Below, in pieces: positions 26,234 to 35,403 of a stretch of 64,000 bases of DNA. This stretch comes from Chitinophaga pinensis (lineage in GTDB: Bacteria > Bacteroidota > Bacteroidia > UBA4408): assembly GCA_945861665.1 (NCBI GenBank), contig CAMAVS010000005.1, forward strand, positions 62,001 through 126,000, read 5' to 3'. Each line of letters begins with the position of its first letter. Position 1 is the first letter of the stretch. The translations under genes and the position numbers were made by a program. Below the pieces are notes generated by a model. The model ran no database searches and was not told the DNA's origin. It saw only the letters and a program-made list of their open reading frames with translations.

Positions 26234-29200
26234 ATGTTGTTAAAAGTTCATTGTTCTTACTTATTACTTTTTTTATGCACTTTTCAAGCTACCCCCTTTA
26301 GTTTTGCACAGAGGAATGATGTATTAAAAAAACGTTCCGCAGAATATTTACAAAGCACATCTTCAGGGTTTGTTGAAAACAATGGACAAATAGTAGATGA
26401 CAATGGGGTTCAAATGAACTCTGTATTTTTCAAATCTTCAATTCCTGAAGGTGATTTATACATTACCAGCAAAGGGTTAACATATGCTTTCTACAAAATC
26501 GAAGATGAGGATAAAAAAGTAAAAGAGAAAATAAATGATGAGAAGATTAATATTCGCCAATACAGAATGGATGTCGACTTAAAAGAAGCAAGTATAAAAA
26601 AGGAAAACATTGTTGCTGAAAACAAAGAAAGTTGTACTTATAATTTTTTCTATGAACATTGTCCCAATGGGATAATGCGTGTAAATCAGTACAAAAAAAT
26701 CACTATAAAAAATGTTTATCCAAATATTGATTGGGTTTGGAAAATTGAATCGGACAACCAATTGAAATACGATTTCATACTACATCCAGGTGCTGATATT
26801 GCATCCATTAAACTGCTATATAAGGGTGCTGATTTAACGCTAAAAAATAATGATAAAATAATTCAAGTATCAACCCCAATTTATGAATTTAAAGAAGGCA
26901 ATTTACTTTGTTATGATGAAAAATCAACTCTTATTTCACGCTTTAAAATAACAAAAAATGAAGTTAGTTTTGATATCCCTAATATTGATATAAATGCAAC
27001 AACAACGATTGACCCTCCCCTCATTTGGTGCAGTACTTATTGTGGGTCGGGTTATACTGGAATTAAGGCAACAGAGTGCGATGCAAGTGGTAATTTATTT
27101 GTAACAGGGTATACCAATTCACCAAACTTTCCAACACAAAATGCAGGAGTCTTTTTTCAAGGAAACTTGGTTATGTTTTTTGATGTGTTTATAATAAAAT
27201 TTGATGCGCTTGGAAATAGGAAATGGGCAACCTATTACGGTGCTAGTGATGACGATGTAGGAAACGATATAAAGCTAGATATAAATGGAAATATTTTTGT
27301 TACCGGCTCCAGCAAAACTACAAATGGATTTCCAGTTCAAAACCCAGGAGGTGGAGCATATTATCAACCTGCAAATGGAGGTGCGCCTGCTCAAGATGCC
27401 TTTATGCTAAAATTTGATAATAATGGAAATCGTATTTGGGCAACCTATTTTGGAGGAAGCGATATGGAAGTTGGCGATTATTTGTACATCGACAATAATG
27501 GCGATGTTTTTATGACTGGCATTACTGTATCAACCAATTTACCAACAAAAAATGCGAATGGTTTTTTTCAAGGTTCAAGCGGTGGTTTTGCGGATGTAAT
27601 GCTTACAAAATTTAGCAACAATGGTGTTTTACTTTGGGCAAGTTATTATGGGGGCTCTGGATTTGATGAGGGATATAGTATAACAGGTGATGCAAATGGA
27701 AACGTTTTTTTTGCTGGAGTAACAAAATCTGCTAATTTCCCAACTCAAAACAACGGCAATTATTTTGATGGAACCTTTAACGGAATAAGTGATTTGTTTG
27801 TTTTAAAATTCGACAATACTTTTACTCGTAAATGGGCAAGCTATTTGGGGGGATCCAGTGAAGAAGAATTAGCTCATATTATTATGACGAGCAACAACGA
27901 ATTATTTTTTGTTGGCAATACAGCATCAATTGATTTTGTAACAGCAAACAATCCCTTCCCGGGTTCGTATAACGATGCTTCATTCAATGGAATTACCGAT
28001 GTTGTTCTGATGAAATTTAACAACAATGGAGTACTGCTTTGGTCAACTTTTTATGGTTCGCCCGGTGGCGATTTAAACACTCCCTATGATTACGATAGAA
28101 TTGCGAAAGATGGATGTGGAAATGTATATTTCACTTGTACCACTCGCTCAGCGGGAATGCCTATAAAAGTTTCTGCAAACAACGATTATCTTTTGGGAAC
28201 TTACAAAGGTGGCAACGATCTTTTTATATCAAAATTTTCAGAAAATGGAATCCATAAGTGGGGCACTTATTTTGGTCATATTTACGAAGACTTAAGGGGT
28301 AGCCTTGCAATTGATGACAGCGGTGCAGTTTATGTTGGCGCAGAGTTTGCTAATTATCCCAACGCAGCAAATTTGCCTCTGCTAGACCAAGGAAACGGTG
28401 CCTACTTTCAGAATGTAGTGTCGGGTACCGACAATGGATTTATTGCAAAATTCGAGTATGGCCCTTTGATGTTTTCGGGAAACATTATCCCTGCTTGTAC
28501 TTGCGATGGAGCAGCAACAGCTATTCCTACCGGTGGGTTGCCACCTTACACTTTTTCATGGAATACAATTCCGATTCAAACTAATGCAACTGCAACGAAT
28601 CTTTGTGCTGGCAATTATACCGTAACAGTTAGTGATGCAAATTGCCATAGCAAATCTTTTACTGTTACAGTTACATCTAATGGTCCCGATGCAACATTGG
28701 GAAACATTGTTCCTGTTAATTGCAAAGGGGAAAGTAATGGATCGACTACAATAAACATTAATGGAGGTGTTGCCCCCTTGACTTATATTTGGTATCCCAA
28801 TATTGGAAATACCCCTAGCGTAAGTGGATTACCGGCAGGAACATATTATTTTGTAGTTACAGATGCAAACGGATGCTTTGATTCTATTCCGGTCTCAATT
28901 CTTGAGCCAAACGATTCCTTATCTGCTATTAGTAGCGTGTTAAATATTTCTTGTGGAAGTGGAGAGGCAACAGTTCTTGGAGTTGGTGGTACACCTCCCT
29001 ATTCCTACTTGTGGTTGCCTTCGGGGGGCAATGGATCAATTGCAACAGGATTAAATATTGGAACATATACTTGTACAATAACTGATGCGCATAATTGTAC
29101 ATTTATTGAAACCGTTACTATTACTGTGCCTCCTGCCCCTATCGCTAACTTCACAGCAAACCCTTCAACAGGACAAAAGCCATTACTGGTTAACTTTCTA

Positions 29201-29653
29201 AACAGTAGTATAAATGGAAATTCTTATCTATGGGATTTTGGTGACGGGAATACTTCCAACTTAGAAAATACATCAAATACCTTTTTAAATAATGGAACTT
29301 ATGAGGTACGACTTATTGTTACAAATACTGGCGGCTGCTCTGATACCATTACTGCTACAATAATTGTGGAGGGAGACATTACACTTATCATTCCCAATAT
29401 ATTTACTCCCAATGGGGATGGGGTAAATGATTTATTTCTTATAAAATCAAGTTTAATAAAAGAATTCAATTTGCAAATCTTTAATCGTTGGGGAGATATA
29501 ATAGCTGACATTAACGATGTTTTACAAGCTTGGGATGGAAAAAATAAATCAGGAAGTATTGTTGTAGATGGCACGTATTACTACGTAATAAAAGCAATTG
29601 GGCTAGATGATTTGGATTACAGTACAAAAGGATTTATTACGGTTGAAAAATAA
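26234..29653 (+). CDS. Giant secreted SBBP-propeller/SprB/PKD protein with type B T9SS tail
   Basis: Surface or secreted protein of 1139 residues. A signal peptide ends near FSFAQ (residues 22-26). The domain at about 45-250 (GFVENNGQIVDDNG, GLTYAFYKIEDED, YDFILHPGADIASIKLLYKG) is the DUF7948-type head that regularly precedes SBBP repeats. About seven SBBP beta-propeller repeats follow (255-730; WATYYGASDDDVGNDIKLDI, WASYYGGSGFDEGYSITGDA), then three SprB repeats (750-960; GGLPPYTFSWNTIP, GGVAPLTYIWYPN, GGTPPYSYLWLPSG), one PKD domain (YLWDFGDGNTSNLENTSNTF) and the CHU_C tail (LIIPNIFTPNGDGVNDLFLI, FNRWGDIIADI). It diverges from the 22540-26061 gene with 172 bp between. Ligand unknown. Confidence 0.88.
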   Translation: MLLKVHCSYLLLFLCTFQATPFSFAQRNDVLKKRSAEYLQSTSSGFVENNGQIVDDNGVQMNSVFFKSSIPEGDLYITSKGLTYAFYKIEDEDKKVKEKINDEKINIRQYRMDVDLKEASIKKENIVAENKESCTYNFFYEHCPNGIMRVNQYKKITIKNVYPNIDWVWKIESDNQLKYDFILHPGADIASIKLLYKGADLTLKNNDKIIQVSTPIYEFKEGNLLCYDEKSTLISRFKITKNEVSFDIPNIDINATTTIDPPLIWCSTYCGSGYTGIKATECDASGNLFVTGYTNSPNFPTQNAGVFFQGNLVMFFDVFIIKFDALGNRKWATYYGASDDDVGNDIKLDINGNIFVTGSSKTTNGFPVQNPGGGAYYQPANGGAPAQDAFMLKFDNNGNRIWATYFGGSDMEVGDYLYIDNNGDVFMTGITVSTNLPTKNANGFFQGSSGGFADVMLTKFSNNGVLLWASYYGGSGFDEGYSITGDANGNVFFAGVTKSANFPTQNNGNYFDGTFNGISDLFVLKFDNTFTRKWASYLGGSSEEELAHIIMTSNNELFFVGNTASIDFVTANNPFPGSYNDASFNGITDVVLMKFNNNGVLLWSTFYGSPGGDLNTPYDYDRIAKDGCGNVYFTCTTRSAGMPIKVSANNDYLLGTYKGGNDLFISKFSENGIHKWGTYFGHIYEDLRGSLAIDDSGAVYVGAEFANYPNAANLPLLDQGNGAYFQNVVSGTDNGFIAKFEYGPLMFSGNIIPACTCDGAATAIPTGGLPPYTFSWNTIPIQTNATATNLCAGNYTVTVSDANCHSKSFTVTVTSNGPDATLGNIVPVNCKGESNGSTTININGGVAPLTYIWYPNIGNTPSVSGLPAGTYYFVVTDANGCFDSIPVSILEPNDSLSAISSVLNISCGSGEATVLGVGGTPPYSYLWLPSGGNGSIATGLNIGTYTCTITDAHNCTFIETVTITVPPAPIANFTANPSTGQKPLLVNFLNSSINGNSYLWDFGDGNTSNLENTSNTFLNNGTYEVRLIVTNTGGCSDTITATIIVEGDITLIIPNIFTPNGDGVNDLFLIKSSLIKEFNLQIFNRWGDIIADINDVLQAWDGKNKSGSIVVDGTYYYVIKAIGLDDLDYSTKGFITVEK

Positions 29654-29675
29654 TACGACAATAGTTTTCTATCTT

Positions 29676-30647
29676 CTATTTTTTCCTTTCTGTTGTATAA
29701 ATTACTAATTCTGACAATGATTTTTTCGAAGGACTTTCAGGGAAATAATTTAATATTTCTAATGCTTCATTTTTGTAATCAATCATCTTTTTTGTAGCAT
29801 ATTGAATACCTCCACTTTTAATAACAAAATCAATTACTTCAGCGACTTTTTCGGGCTTGTTATTGTTGTTTTTCACAATATTAATAATATGCCGTTTGGT
29901 TAAATAAGGGGCATTATTCAAAGCATATATAAGAGGTAAGGTCATTTTCTTTTCTTTAATATCGTTGCCTGTAGGTTTCCCGACCTCTTCATTACCATAA
30001 TCAAACAAATCATCCTTTAGCTGAAAAGCAACCCCTGTAAGCTCTCCAAATTTGTGCATTAGATTTACGATATCACTGCTTGCCTTCACAGAACTTGCTC
30101 CACAAGCGCAACAGGACGCTATAAGTGATGCTGTTTTCTGTCGGATAATATCAAAATATATTGCTTCACTAATATCTAATCTGCGCGCTTTTTCTATTTG
30201 CAACAATTCGCCTTCACTCATCTCACGCACAGCGTTGGATACAATTTTCAATAACTCAAACTCTTCATATTTTACTGCCAGCAACAAACCTCTTGACAAA
30301 AGATAATCGCCTATCAACACAGCAATTTTATTTTTCCACAAAGCATTTACAGAAAAAAAGCCCCTACGTATATTTGAATCATCCACCACATCATCGTGTA
30401 CCAAGGTTGCTGTGTGAAGCAACTCTATAAGTGAGGCCGCTCTATAAGTAGATTCAGTTACAGAGCCACAAACATTCGCACTTAGAAAAACAAACATCGG
30501 ACGAAGTTGTTTCCCTTTACGCTTAACTATATATCCAGTAATTTTATCCAGTAAGGGTACTGTACTTTTCATAGAGTCTTTGAACTTTTGTTCAAAGGAT
30601 TCCATTTCTTTGAGAACCGGCTTCTGAATTTCTGTTATCGAGAGCAT
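29676..30647 (-). CDS. Polyprenyl diphosphate synthase (octaprenyl/heptaprenyl type)
   Basis: Elongates farnesyl diphosphate with IPP to make the long side chain of menaquinone. Both Asp-rich magnesium sites are present in 323 residues: DDVVD at 85-89 (LLHTATLVHDDVVDDS) and DDLFD at 212-216 (VAFQLKDDLFDYG). GKQLRP near 45 binds IPP. The residues before the first Asp motif are small and not bulky aromatics, which in this family permits long chains. The exact chain length cannot be read from sequence by eye. The ATG lies within a perfect 16-bp palindrome (30640-30655). Confidence 0.92.
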   Translation of the reverse strand: MLSITEIQKPVLKEMESFEQKFKDSMKSTVPLLDKITGYIVKRKGKQLRPMFVFLSANVCGSVTESTYRAASLIELLHTATLVHDDVVDDSNIRRGFFSVNALWKNKIAVLIGDYLLSRGLLLAVKYEEFELLKIVSNAVREMSEGELLQIEKARRLDISEAIYFDIIRQKTASLIASCCACGASSVKASSDIVNLMHKFGELTGVAFQLKDDLFDYGNEEVGKPTGNDIKEKKMTLPLIYALNNAPYLTKRHIINIVKNNNNKPEKVAEVIDFVIKSGGIQYATKKMIDYKNEALEILNYFPESPSKKSLSELVIYTTERKK

Positions 30648-30655
30648 ATGCTCTC
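30640..30655. repeat. 16-bp perfect palindrome over the start codon of the polyprenyl synthase gene
   Basis: GAGAGCATATGCTCTC is identical on both strands, and the ATG of the minus-strand gene is in its centre. It may be an operator or a structure that limits start-codon access, or chance. Confidence 0.5.
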
Positions 30656-30670
30656 AAAAGTACGCAAATA

Positions 30671-31225
30671 TTATTTCTTTTTGTAGGGTGAATATTTGGC
30701 ATTTATTTTTACCAATATACTTTCGGCAATTTTTTCTGTAATTAATTTTGGAACATCAATTTTATGATCCACCAACTTTACATTAAAGTTTGATACAATA
30801 GTAAGTTCCTCACTTTTTACAGTAATTGTGCCTTCAATAGTTCTTATTTGTTCAACTCCATGCATCTTTAACATTCCTGTACAGGTAACTTTATAAATTC
30901 CCTCCTTTGTATAATCAATATCCTCATTAATTTTGCCCTTAAAAGTAGCATTTGGATATTTGGATGTTTCCATATAATTCTCATTAAAATGTTCTTGCAT
31001 TAATGACTTTGGAAAAACAAACTCTGTGTTTGGAATCTTAAAAACAATTGTGTCGTTTGCAGAATTTAATAAAGAAGTACAAGCATTATTGGTTGCATCA
31101 ATATCCTCAATTGGTGTTGTTGAAAAAAAGCTCACAACCACTCCCTTGTCTTTCGACTTGTATATTTGAGCATTTGAAAAAACTGATATTGAGAGTAGTA
31201 GACCAAGGGATAGAATATGTTTCAT
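30671..31225 (-). CDS. YceI-like lipid-binding periplasmic protein
   Basis: A 184-residue exported protein with signal peptide (MKHILSLGLLLSISVFSNAQ). The mature part follows the YceI lipocalin-like pattern: VSFFSTTPIEDIDATNN, VFKIPNTEFVFPKSLMQEHF, METSKYPNATFKGKI, then CTGMLKMHGVEQIRTIEG and FNVKLVDHKIDVPKL. YceI proteins bind polyisoprenoids in a barrel. The neighbouring gene upstream of it in coordinates (29676-30647, same strand) makes polyprenyl diphosphate, which fits, but the pairing is an inference. The 23-bp gap suggests co-transcription with the synthase. Confidence 0.85.
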   Translation of the reverse strand: MKHILSLGLLLSISVFSNAQIYKSKDKGVVVSFFSTTPIEDIDATNNACTSLLNSANDTIVFKIPNTEFVFPKSLMQEHFNENYMETSKYPNATFKGKINEDIDYTKEGIYKVTCTGMLKMHGVEQIRTIEGTITVKSEELTIVSNFNVKLVDHKIDVPKLITEKIAESILVKINAKYSPYKKK

Positions 31226-31284
31226 ATAATACGTTTATTTAATAATAACAAATCGCTTTTAATTCTACTGGCCTTTTTTATTCA

Positions 31285-32061
31285 CTACCAATTTCCGCCT
31301 GAACCGCCACCGCCAAAGCCACCACCACCAAAACCACCAAAGCCACCCGATGAGCCACCACCAAAACCTCGACCACCCGAAAGCATTGAGCCAAGTAAAA
31401 AACCCGTCCCCATACTCATTCCGCCATTTCCTCCTCTGCCTCCACCACGCTTAATATTGATGATAATAAAAGCAATAATCACCAACAATATCAATCCGAG
31501 TTTAAATTTATTCGTACCTTTTCCCTTATGTTTTGCGCTATACGAATCTGAATTGTATTCACCTTTTGCTAATGCCATTAAAACATCAGTTCCTTTATCT
31601 AATCCTTTATATCCTTCGCCATTTTTAAAATAAGGATACATTTCATCTTCACGAATACGTTTATTGGTAATATCAGGAATAGCGCCTTCTAAACCTCTGC
31701 CAATAACTATTTCTAAATATCGCTGGCCTTCTCCTCCTGTTGGCTTTATTAAAATCACAATCCCATTATCTTCCTCTTTTTGACCAACACCCCATTGTTT
31801 ACCAATTTCTGTTGCATAAGCCCAAGGCTCCATCCCATTAATATCATCTACAATAACTATAACAATTTGATTGGATGTTTCATTAGCGAAAGTTTGAAGT
31901 TTTTGCTCTAATAGCGATTCTTCATCAGCAGATAAAAAGCCTGAAGCAGTGAAATTATTTACCAGTTTTGGTGGATTAGGTCGTTCAGGAATGCCATTCG
32001 ACTGAGCAAATACAAACGATGAAAGAAGGGAAAATAAAATAGAAATATATTTTTTGAACAT
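31285..32061 (-). CDS. TPM-domain protein with membrane helix and Gly-rich tail
   Basis: Envelope protein of 258 residues from ATG 32059-32061 (MFKKYISILFSLLSSFVFAQ); a TTG three codons upstream gives a longer but less likely frame. After the signal peptide comes the TPM domain (about 30-165: LVNNFTASGFLSADEESLLE, NQIVIVIVDDINGMEPWAYA, GNGIVILIKP-like VEGGEGQRYLEIVIGRGLEG), then a TM helix (LGLILLVIIAFIIINI, about 190-208) and a 50-residue tail made almost only of Gly, Ser, Phe and Met. This is the YgcG layout. Together with the next two genes (soluble TPM protein and LemA) it forms a conserved Bacteroidota cluster of unknown envelope function. Confidence 0.88.
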   Translation of the reverse strand: MFKKYISILFSLLSSFVFAQSNGIPERPNPPKLVNNFTASGFLSADEESLLEQKLQTFANETSNQIVIVIVDDINGMEPWAYATEIGKQWGVGQKEEDNGIVILIKPTGGEGQRYLEIVIGRGLEGAIPDITNKRIREDEMYPYFKNGEGYKGLDKGTDVLMALAKGEYNSDSYSAKHKGKGTNKFKLGLILLVIIAFIIINIKRGGGRGGNGGMSMGTGFLLGSMLSGGRGFGGGSSGGFGGFGGGGFGGGGSGGNW

Positions 32062-32077
32062 CTTTTTCAATTACATA

Positions 32078-32515
32078 TTATTTACCAAAACTAACCTCAT
32101 TGTTTAGTTCATTGGTATCGTTTGATTGTAAAGGGAAATATACTTTCAGCTTTTCTCCTGCCATTTCAATTCCTTTACAAAGCCCTTCAGTAAATTGTCG
32201 CTTTTTAAAATAATCTAACATCACATCTTTGATTAGATCCCAAAAATCTGCTGGTACTTTTTCATTAATTCCTTTATCTCCAAGTATAGCAAACTTATGG
32301 TCTGAAACGGCCAAATAAAACAACACTCCATTACGCAATTCTGTTTTATCCATTTTTAATTGATGAAATATATTGGCCGCTTTGTCCAACACATCTTCTT
32401 TGCATTTATCATCGATGTGTACACGTACTTCACCCGAGGTATTTAATTCGGCATTAACAATTGTTTGTTTAATAGATTTTTGTTGTTCGGGTGTGAAAAA
32501 ATTTTTAGTCCTCAT
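32078..32515 (-). CDS. Soluble TPM-domain protein
   Basis: A 145-residue protein with one TPM domain and no signal peptide or TM segment: FFTPEQQKSIKQTIVNAELN, TSGEVRVHIDDKC, NGVLFYLAVSDHKFAILGDK, GINEKVPADFWDLIKDVMLD, LCKGIEMAGEKLKVYFP. TPM domains were named after plant TLP18.3/Psb32, some of which have phosphatase activity; activity here is unknown. It lies between LemA upstream and the membrane TPM protein downstream, all on the minus strand, with gaps of about 95 bp and 16 bp. Confidence 0.88.
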   Translation of the reverse strand: MRTKNFFTPEQQKSIKQTIVNAELNTSGEVRVHIDDKCKEDVLDKAANIFHQLKMDKTELRNGVLFYLAVSDHKFAILGDKGINEKVPADFWDLIKDVMLDYFKKRQFTEGLCKGIEMAGEKLKVYFPLQSNDTNELNNEVSFGK

Positions 32516-32610
32516 TTATTTAGTGCAGAGAGAGTTAGTATAAAATAAGAGATAACTTATTGAGTTCAATAAGCTATCTCATGCCTTATTATACAAATTA
32601 TTCAACCAAA

Positions 32611-33165
32611 TTAAAATTTAACCTCAGGAGCTTTTTCTGAACCCTCTGCAGCTTTAAAAGATTCTTTTTGAGGGAATCTTGTTTTACTCAAAAGCATTTC
32701 ATTCAAAAAACCTGTAATATGATTGCTATAAATAGCAACTTTCTCATTGTACTCATCACGAGAATAATTAATTCTATTTTCAGTGCCTTCCAATTGTGTT
32801 TGTAATTCTTGAAAATTCTCAGTTGAACGAATTTGGGGATACGCTTCAAACGCTAAATTAATGGCTGTGTTGATTTTTTTCCCCATAAGCTCCATATCTT
32901 CTGGTGTTTTAGCATTAACGATACCCGCGCGAGCTTGAGTTACTGAAGTTAAAATCCCTTTTTCATTCTCAGCAGCACCCTTAACAGTTGCTACTAACTG
33001 TGGAATCAAATCAGCACGCCTCTGGTACCTTGATTGTACATTACCCCAAGCTTTTTCCACATCTTTTTGATAACTGTTTGCAGTATTAAAATTACTTCGA
33101 TACATCATAAAGATGATAAATACTAATAAAATTAAACTACCTACGACCAGTAAACTTTTTTTCAT
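32611..33165 (-). CDS. lemA: LemA-family protein
   Basis: Inner-membrane-anchored four-helix protein. The start is put at ATG 33163-33165 (MKKSLLVVGSLILLVFIIFM), giving 184 residues; the longer frame to 33204 would place 13 unrelated residues before the TM helix. The outward coiled-coil domain shows the family signature: YQKDVEKAWGNVQSRYQRRA, DLIPQLVATVKGAAENEKGI, AFEAYPQIRSTENFQELQTQ, LEGTENRINYSRDEYNEKVA. LemA genes are often found with TPM genes, as here. The function is unsettled. Confidence 0.92.
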   Translation of the reverse strand: MKKSLLVVGSLILLVFIIFMMYRSNFNTANSYQKDVEKAWGNVQSRYQRRADLIPQLVATVKGAAENEKGILTSVTQARAGIVNAKTPEDMELMGKKINTAINLAFEAYPQIRSTENFQELQTQLEGTENRINYSRDEYNEKVAIYSNHITGFLNEMLLSKTRFPQKESFKAAEGSEKAPEVKF

Positions 33166-33253
33166 TGTTTTTGTTTTAAATATATAATTGTCAAAATTAC
33201 ACAACTATTCGGATACTCTTAAATAAACCAATACAATATCTTGAATAGATTGG

Positions 33254-33802
33254 TTAATTAATGTTAATACAACTTTTAACTGCAATTAAAAATTCGCCCG
33301 GTTTTCTCGTTCCAATAATGTATTTTAATCCATCACGGTTCATTAATTCTACAGCATCTTCTCCGGAAGTATAAAATTTTATTCGCCCTCTTTTGTGCAG
33401 GTTATAAACCGAAACGTGTCTAAAACGAGGGTCGTAAACTATTTGGTGGGCATCCACAATGCTACTCAGTTCAATTTTAACTTTACGAGAAGTCCATAAA
33501 CCATCTAAAACAATACTCTTTTCGGTTATTTGGGTTTTAATATGAAGTATAAATACCAATCCGGCTGAAAGCAACAATACAATAATTCCTAATAAAAAAA
33601 ACATTGCCCCCGATTCAGGAATATCTTGAACGGGATATGGCCCTATGTGAATACCCGAAACATCTATTGGCTTTGGATTTTGTGACCAATAGTAGGCAAT
33701 AAAGCAAAACAAGATCAATATAATCCTACTTAAAAGAGCTGATTTATTATAACCAAGATACTGCTTCTCTTCAAATAAAATTATTTCCGAATTGTAATCC
33801 AT
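33254..33802 (-). CDS. Membrane protein with PH-like domain, uncharacterised
   Basis: A 182-residue protein with two TM helices (about 24-40 and 67-87; MFFLLGIIVLLLSAGLVFIL) on either side of a short outer loop. The soluble C-terminal half (about 92-182: KTQITEKSIVLDGLWTSRKV, KIELSSIVDAHQIVYDPRFR, GRIKFYTSGEDAVELMNRDG, LKYIIGTRKPGEFLIAV) has the strand pattern of bacterial PH/bPH2 domains. I recognise no specific family function. It lies between lemA and gmk on the same strand. Confidence 0.75.
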   Translation of the reverse strand: MDYNSEIILFEEKQYLGYNKSALLSRIILILFCFIAYYWSQNPKPIDVSGIHIGPYPVQDIPESGAMFFLLGIIVLLLSAGLVFILHIKTQITEKSIVLDGLWTSRKVKIELSSIVDAHQIVYDPRFRHVSVYNLHKRGRIKFYTSGEDAVELMNRDGLKYIIGTRKPGEFLIAVKSCININ

Positions 33803-33866
33803 ATGGTTATTTCAGAATAAAATTAAACTATTTTTTTACAATAAATATATTAAAAAACGAAACACA

Positions 33867-34433
33867 TTAACTCTTTAAAAATGATTCTACCGATTGGTGG
33901 GCTTCATTAAAAACCGTCTCTATTGAATCGTTTATTAATACGGCATCAAACTGTACGGCATATTCCATCTCTGTTTCTGCCTTCCCAATTCTTCTAGCGA
34001 TACTTTCGGTTGTCTCGGTGCCTCTCTTCTTAAGTCGGTCTTCAAGATGCTTTATGGAAGGTGCTTTAACAAATACAGCTAAGGCTTTGTCTCCAAACTT
34101 CTTTTTTAAACTCAAGCCACCCACAACATCTACATCAAAAATAACGTGATGTCCTCTATCCCAAATTCGTTTAATTTCACTTTTCAGCGTACCGTAAAAA
34201 TGATTTTCATACACTTCTTCCCATTCAACAAACTCATCGTTGGCAATGCGCTTTTTAAATTCTGCTACACCTATAAAATAATAATCTACTCCCTCAACTT
34301 CGCCTTTTCGAAGCTCTCTACTGCAAGCCGATACGGAAAATTCAACGGCAGGAAATTTTGAAACCAAATGTTGCACAATAGTCGTTTTGCCAGCACCTGA
34401 AGGTGCCGAAAAAATAATTAGTTTACCATCCAT
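33867..34433 (-). CDS. gmk: Guanylate kinase
   Basis: Phosphorylates GMP to GDP with ATP. The 188-residue protein shows the P-loop SAPSGAGKTT (8-17), the GMP-binding segment SACSRELRKGEVEGVDYYFI (Ser and Arg residues for the phosphate, Tyr for the base), EWEEVYENHFYGTLKSEI, and the lid Arg segment RLKKRGTETTESIARRI. The length matches bacterial Gmk. It follows yicC on the same strand with a gap of 17 bp; the yicC-gmk pair is conserved in many bacteria. Confidence 0.96.
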   Translation of the reverse strand: MDGKLIIFSAPSGAGKTTIVQHLVSKFPAVEFSVSACSRELRKGEVEGVDYYFIGVAEFKKRIANDEFVEWEEVYENHFYGTLKSEIKRIWDRGHHVIFDVDVVGGLSLKKKFGDKALAVFVKAPSIKHLEDRLKKRGTETTESIARRIGKAETEMEYAVQFDAVLINDSIETVFNEAHQSVESFLKS

Positions 34434-34450
34434 ATTAAATTCATTTCTTC

Positions 34451-35320
34451 TTATAAAACATTAAGCAGTTGCTCTTTTACTTTTTCCAATTCATCTTTCA
34501 TTTCAACTACCAATTTTTGTATCTCTGCATCGTTTGCTTTTGAACCTATTGTATTTATTTCACGTCCAATTTCTTGTGTTATAAATCCAAGTTTTCTTCC
34601 GGAAGATGCTTCTTCCATTGTTTTTATAAAATAATCACAATGTGTTTTTAAACGCACTTTTTCCTCTGTAATGTCAATTTTTTCAATGTAATAAATCAAT
34701 TCCTGTTCAAAACGGTTATTGTCTACCTTATCGTTTCCAATAACCTCATTTATATTATTTTTTATCCTATCGCGAATATGCTGAACACGTAATCCATCCA
34801 TTTTTTGGATGGAAGAAAGGTTAAGTGTTATTTTATTTATCCTAGAAGAAAGTTCCTTAGCAAGCACCTTACCTTCGTCATCTCTAAACACATTAAGGTC
34901 TGCAAGTGCCTTTTCTACGACATTGTATACAATTTGCCAATCTTCCTCGTTGATGTCATTTTTCTCATGTTTCCACACTTCGGGCATTTTCGATATTATT
35001 TCAATATAATTATTATCGGCAAGGTTTAATTCACTTGCTAAAAACATGAGTTCTTTGTAATAATTTTTTGCCAATGGTTTATTGAGGGAAATTGATTTTT
35101 GTTCTGCGCTACTTTCCAACAATACAAATACATCTACTTTTCCCCTTTCTAACATACGTTGAGCCATTGAGCGAATGTCGTTCTCCTTTTCTTTAAATAC
35201 AGAAGGCATTCTTATGCCTAAATCAAGTTGTTTTGAATTTAAAGACCTTACTTCTACCGAAATTTTCTTGTTTTCATTTTCGGAAAATGATTTTCCGAAA
35301 CCTGTCATTGATTTTATCAT
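34451..35320 (-). CDS. yicC: YicC-family endoribonuclease-like protein
   Basis: A 289-residue protein that begins MIKSMTGFGKSFSENENKKI, the exact YicC signature, followed by VEVRSLNSKQLDLGIRMPS. The C-terminal DUF1732 part has RLKTHCDYFIKTMEEASSGR, KLGFITQEIGREINTIGSKA and NDAEIQKLVVEMKDELEKVK EQ, which hold the acidic residues thought to be catalytic. E. coli YicC is reported to cleave RNA and affect small-RNA stability. It leads the yicC-gmk unit. Confidence 0.94.
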   Translation of the reverse strand: MIKSMTGFGKSFSENENKKISVEVRSLNSKQLDLGIRMPSVFKEKENDIRSMAQRMLERGKVDVFVLLESSAEQKSISLNKPLAKNYYKELMFLASELNLADNNYIEIISKMPEVWKHEKNDINEEDWQIVYNVVEKALADLNVFRDDEGKVLAKELSSRINKITLNLSSIQKMDGLRVQHIRDRIKNNINEVIGNDKVDNNRFEQELIYYIEKIDITEEKVRLKTHCDYFIKTMEEASSGRKLGFITQEIGREINTIGSKANDAEIQKLVVEMKDELEKVKEQLLNVL

Positions 35321-35353
35321 ACTATTTTTTCACAAAAATAACCATAAGAAAAC

Positions 35354-35387
35354 AAAAAAGGGAAAAGTTGTCGCTTTTCCCTTTTTT
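35354..35387 (-). terminator. Terminator of the 35404-38637 gene
   Basis: AAAAAAGGGAAAAG (35354-35367) and CTTTTCCCTTTTTT (35374-35387) form a perfect 14-bp stem with a six-base loop, flanked by A and T runs. It lies 16 bp past the stop of the minus-strand giant gene. Confidence 0.85.
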
Positions 35388-35403
35388 ATTTTTAGAAAAC
35401 AAG

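Noticed and set aside
31217-31633. Plus-strand open frame of 138 codons with a polyproline stretch
   Set aside because: It is the antisense of the Gly-rich tail of the TPM protein, since glycine codons read backward as proline.
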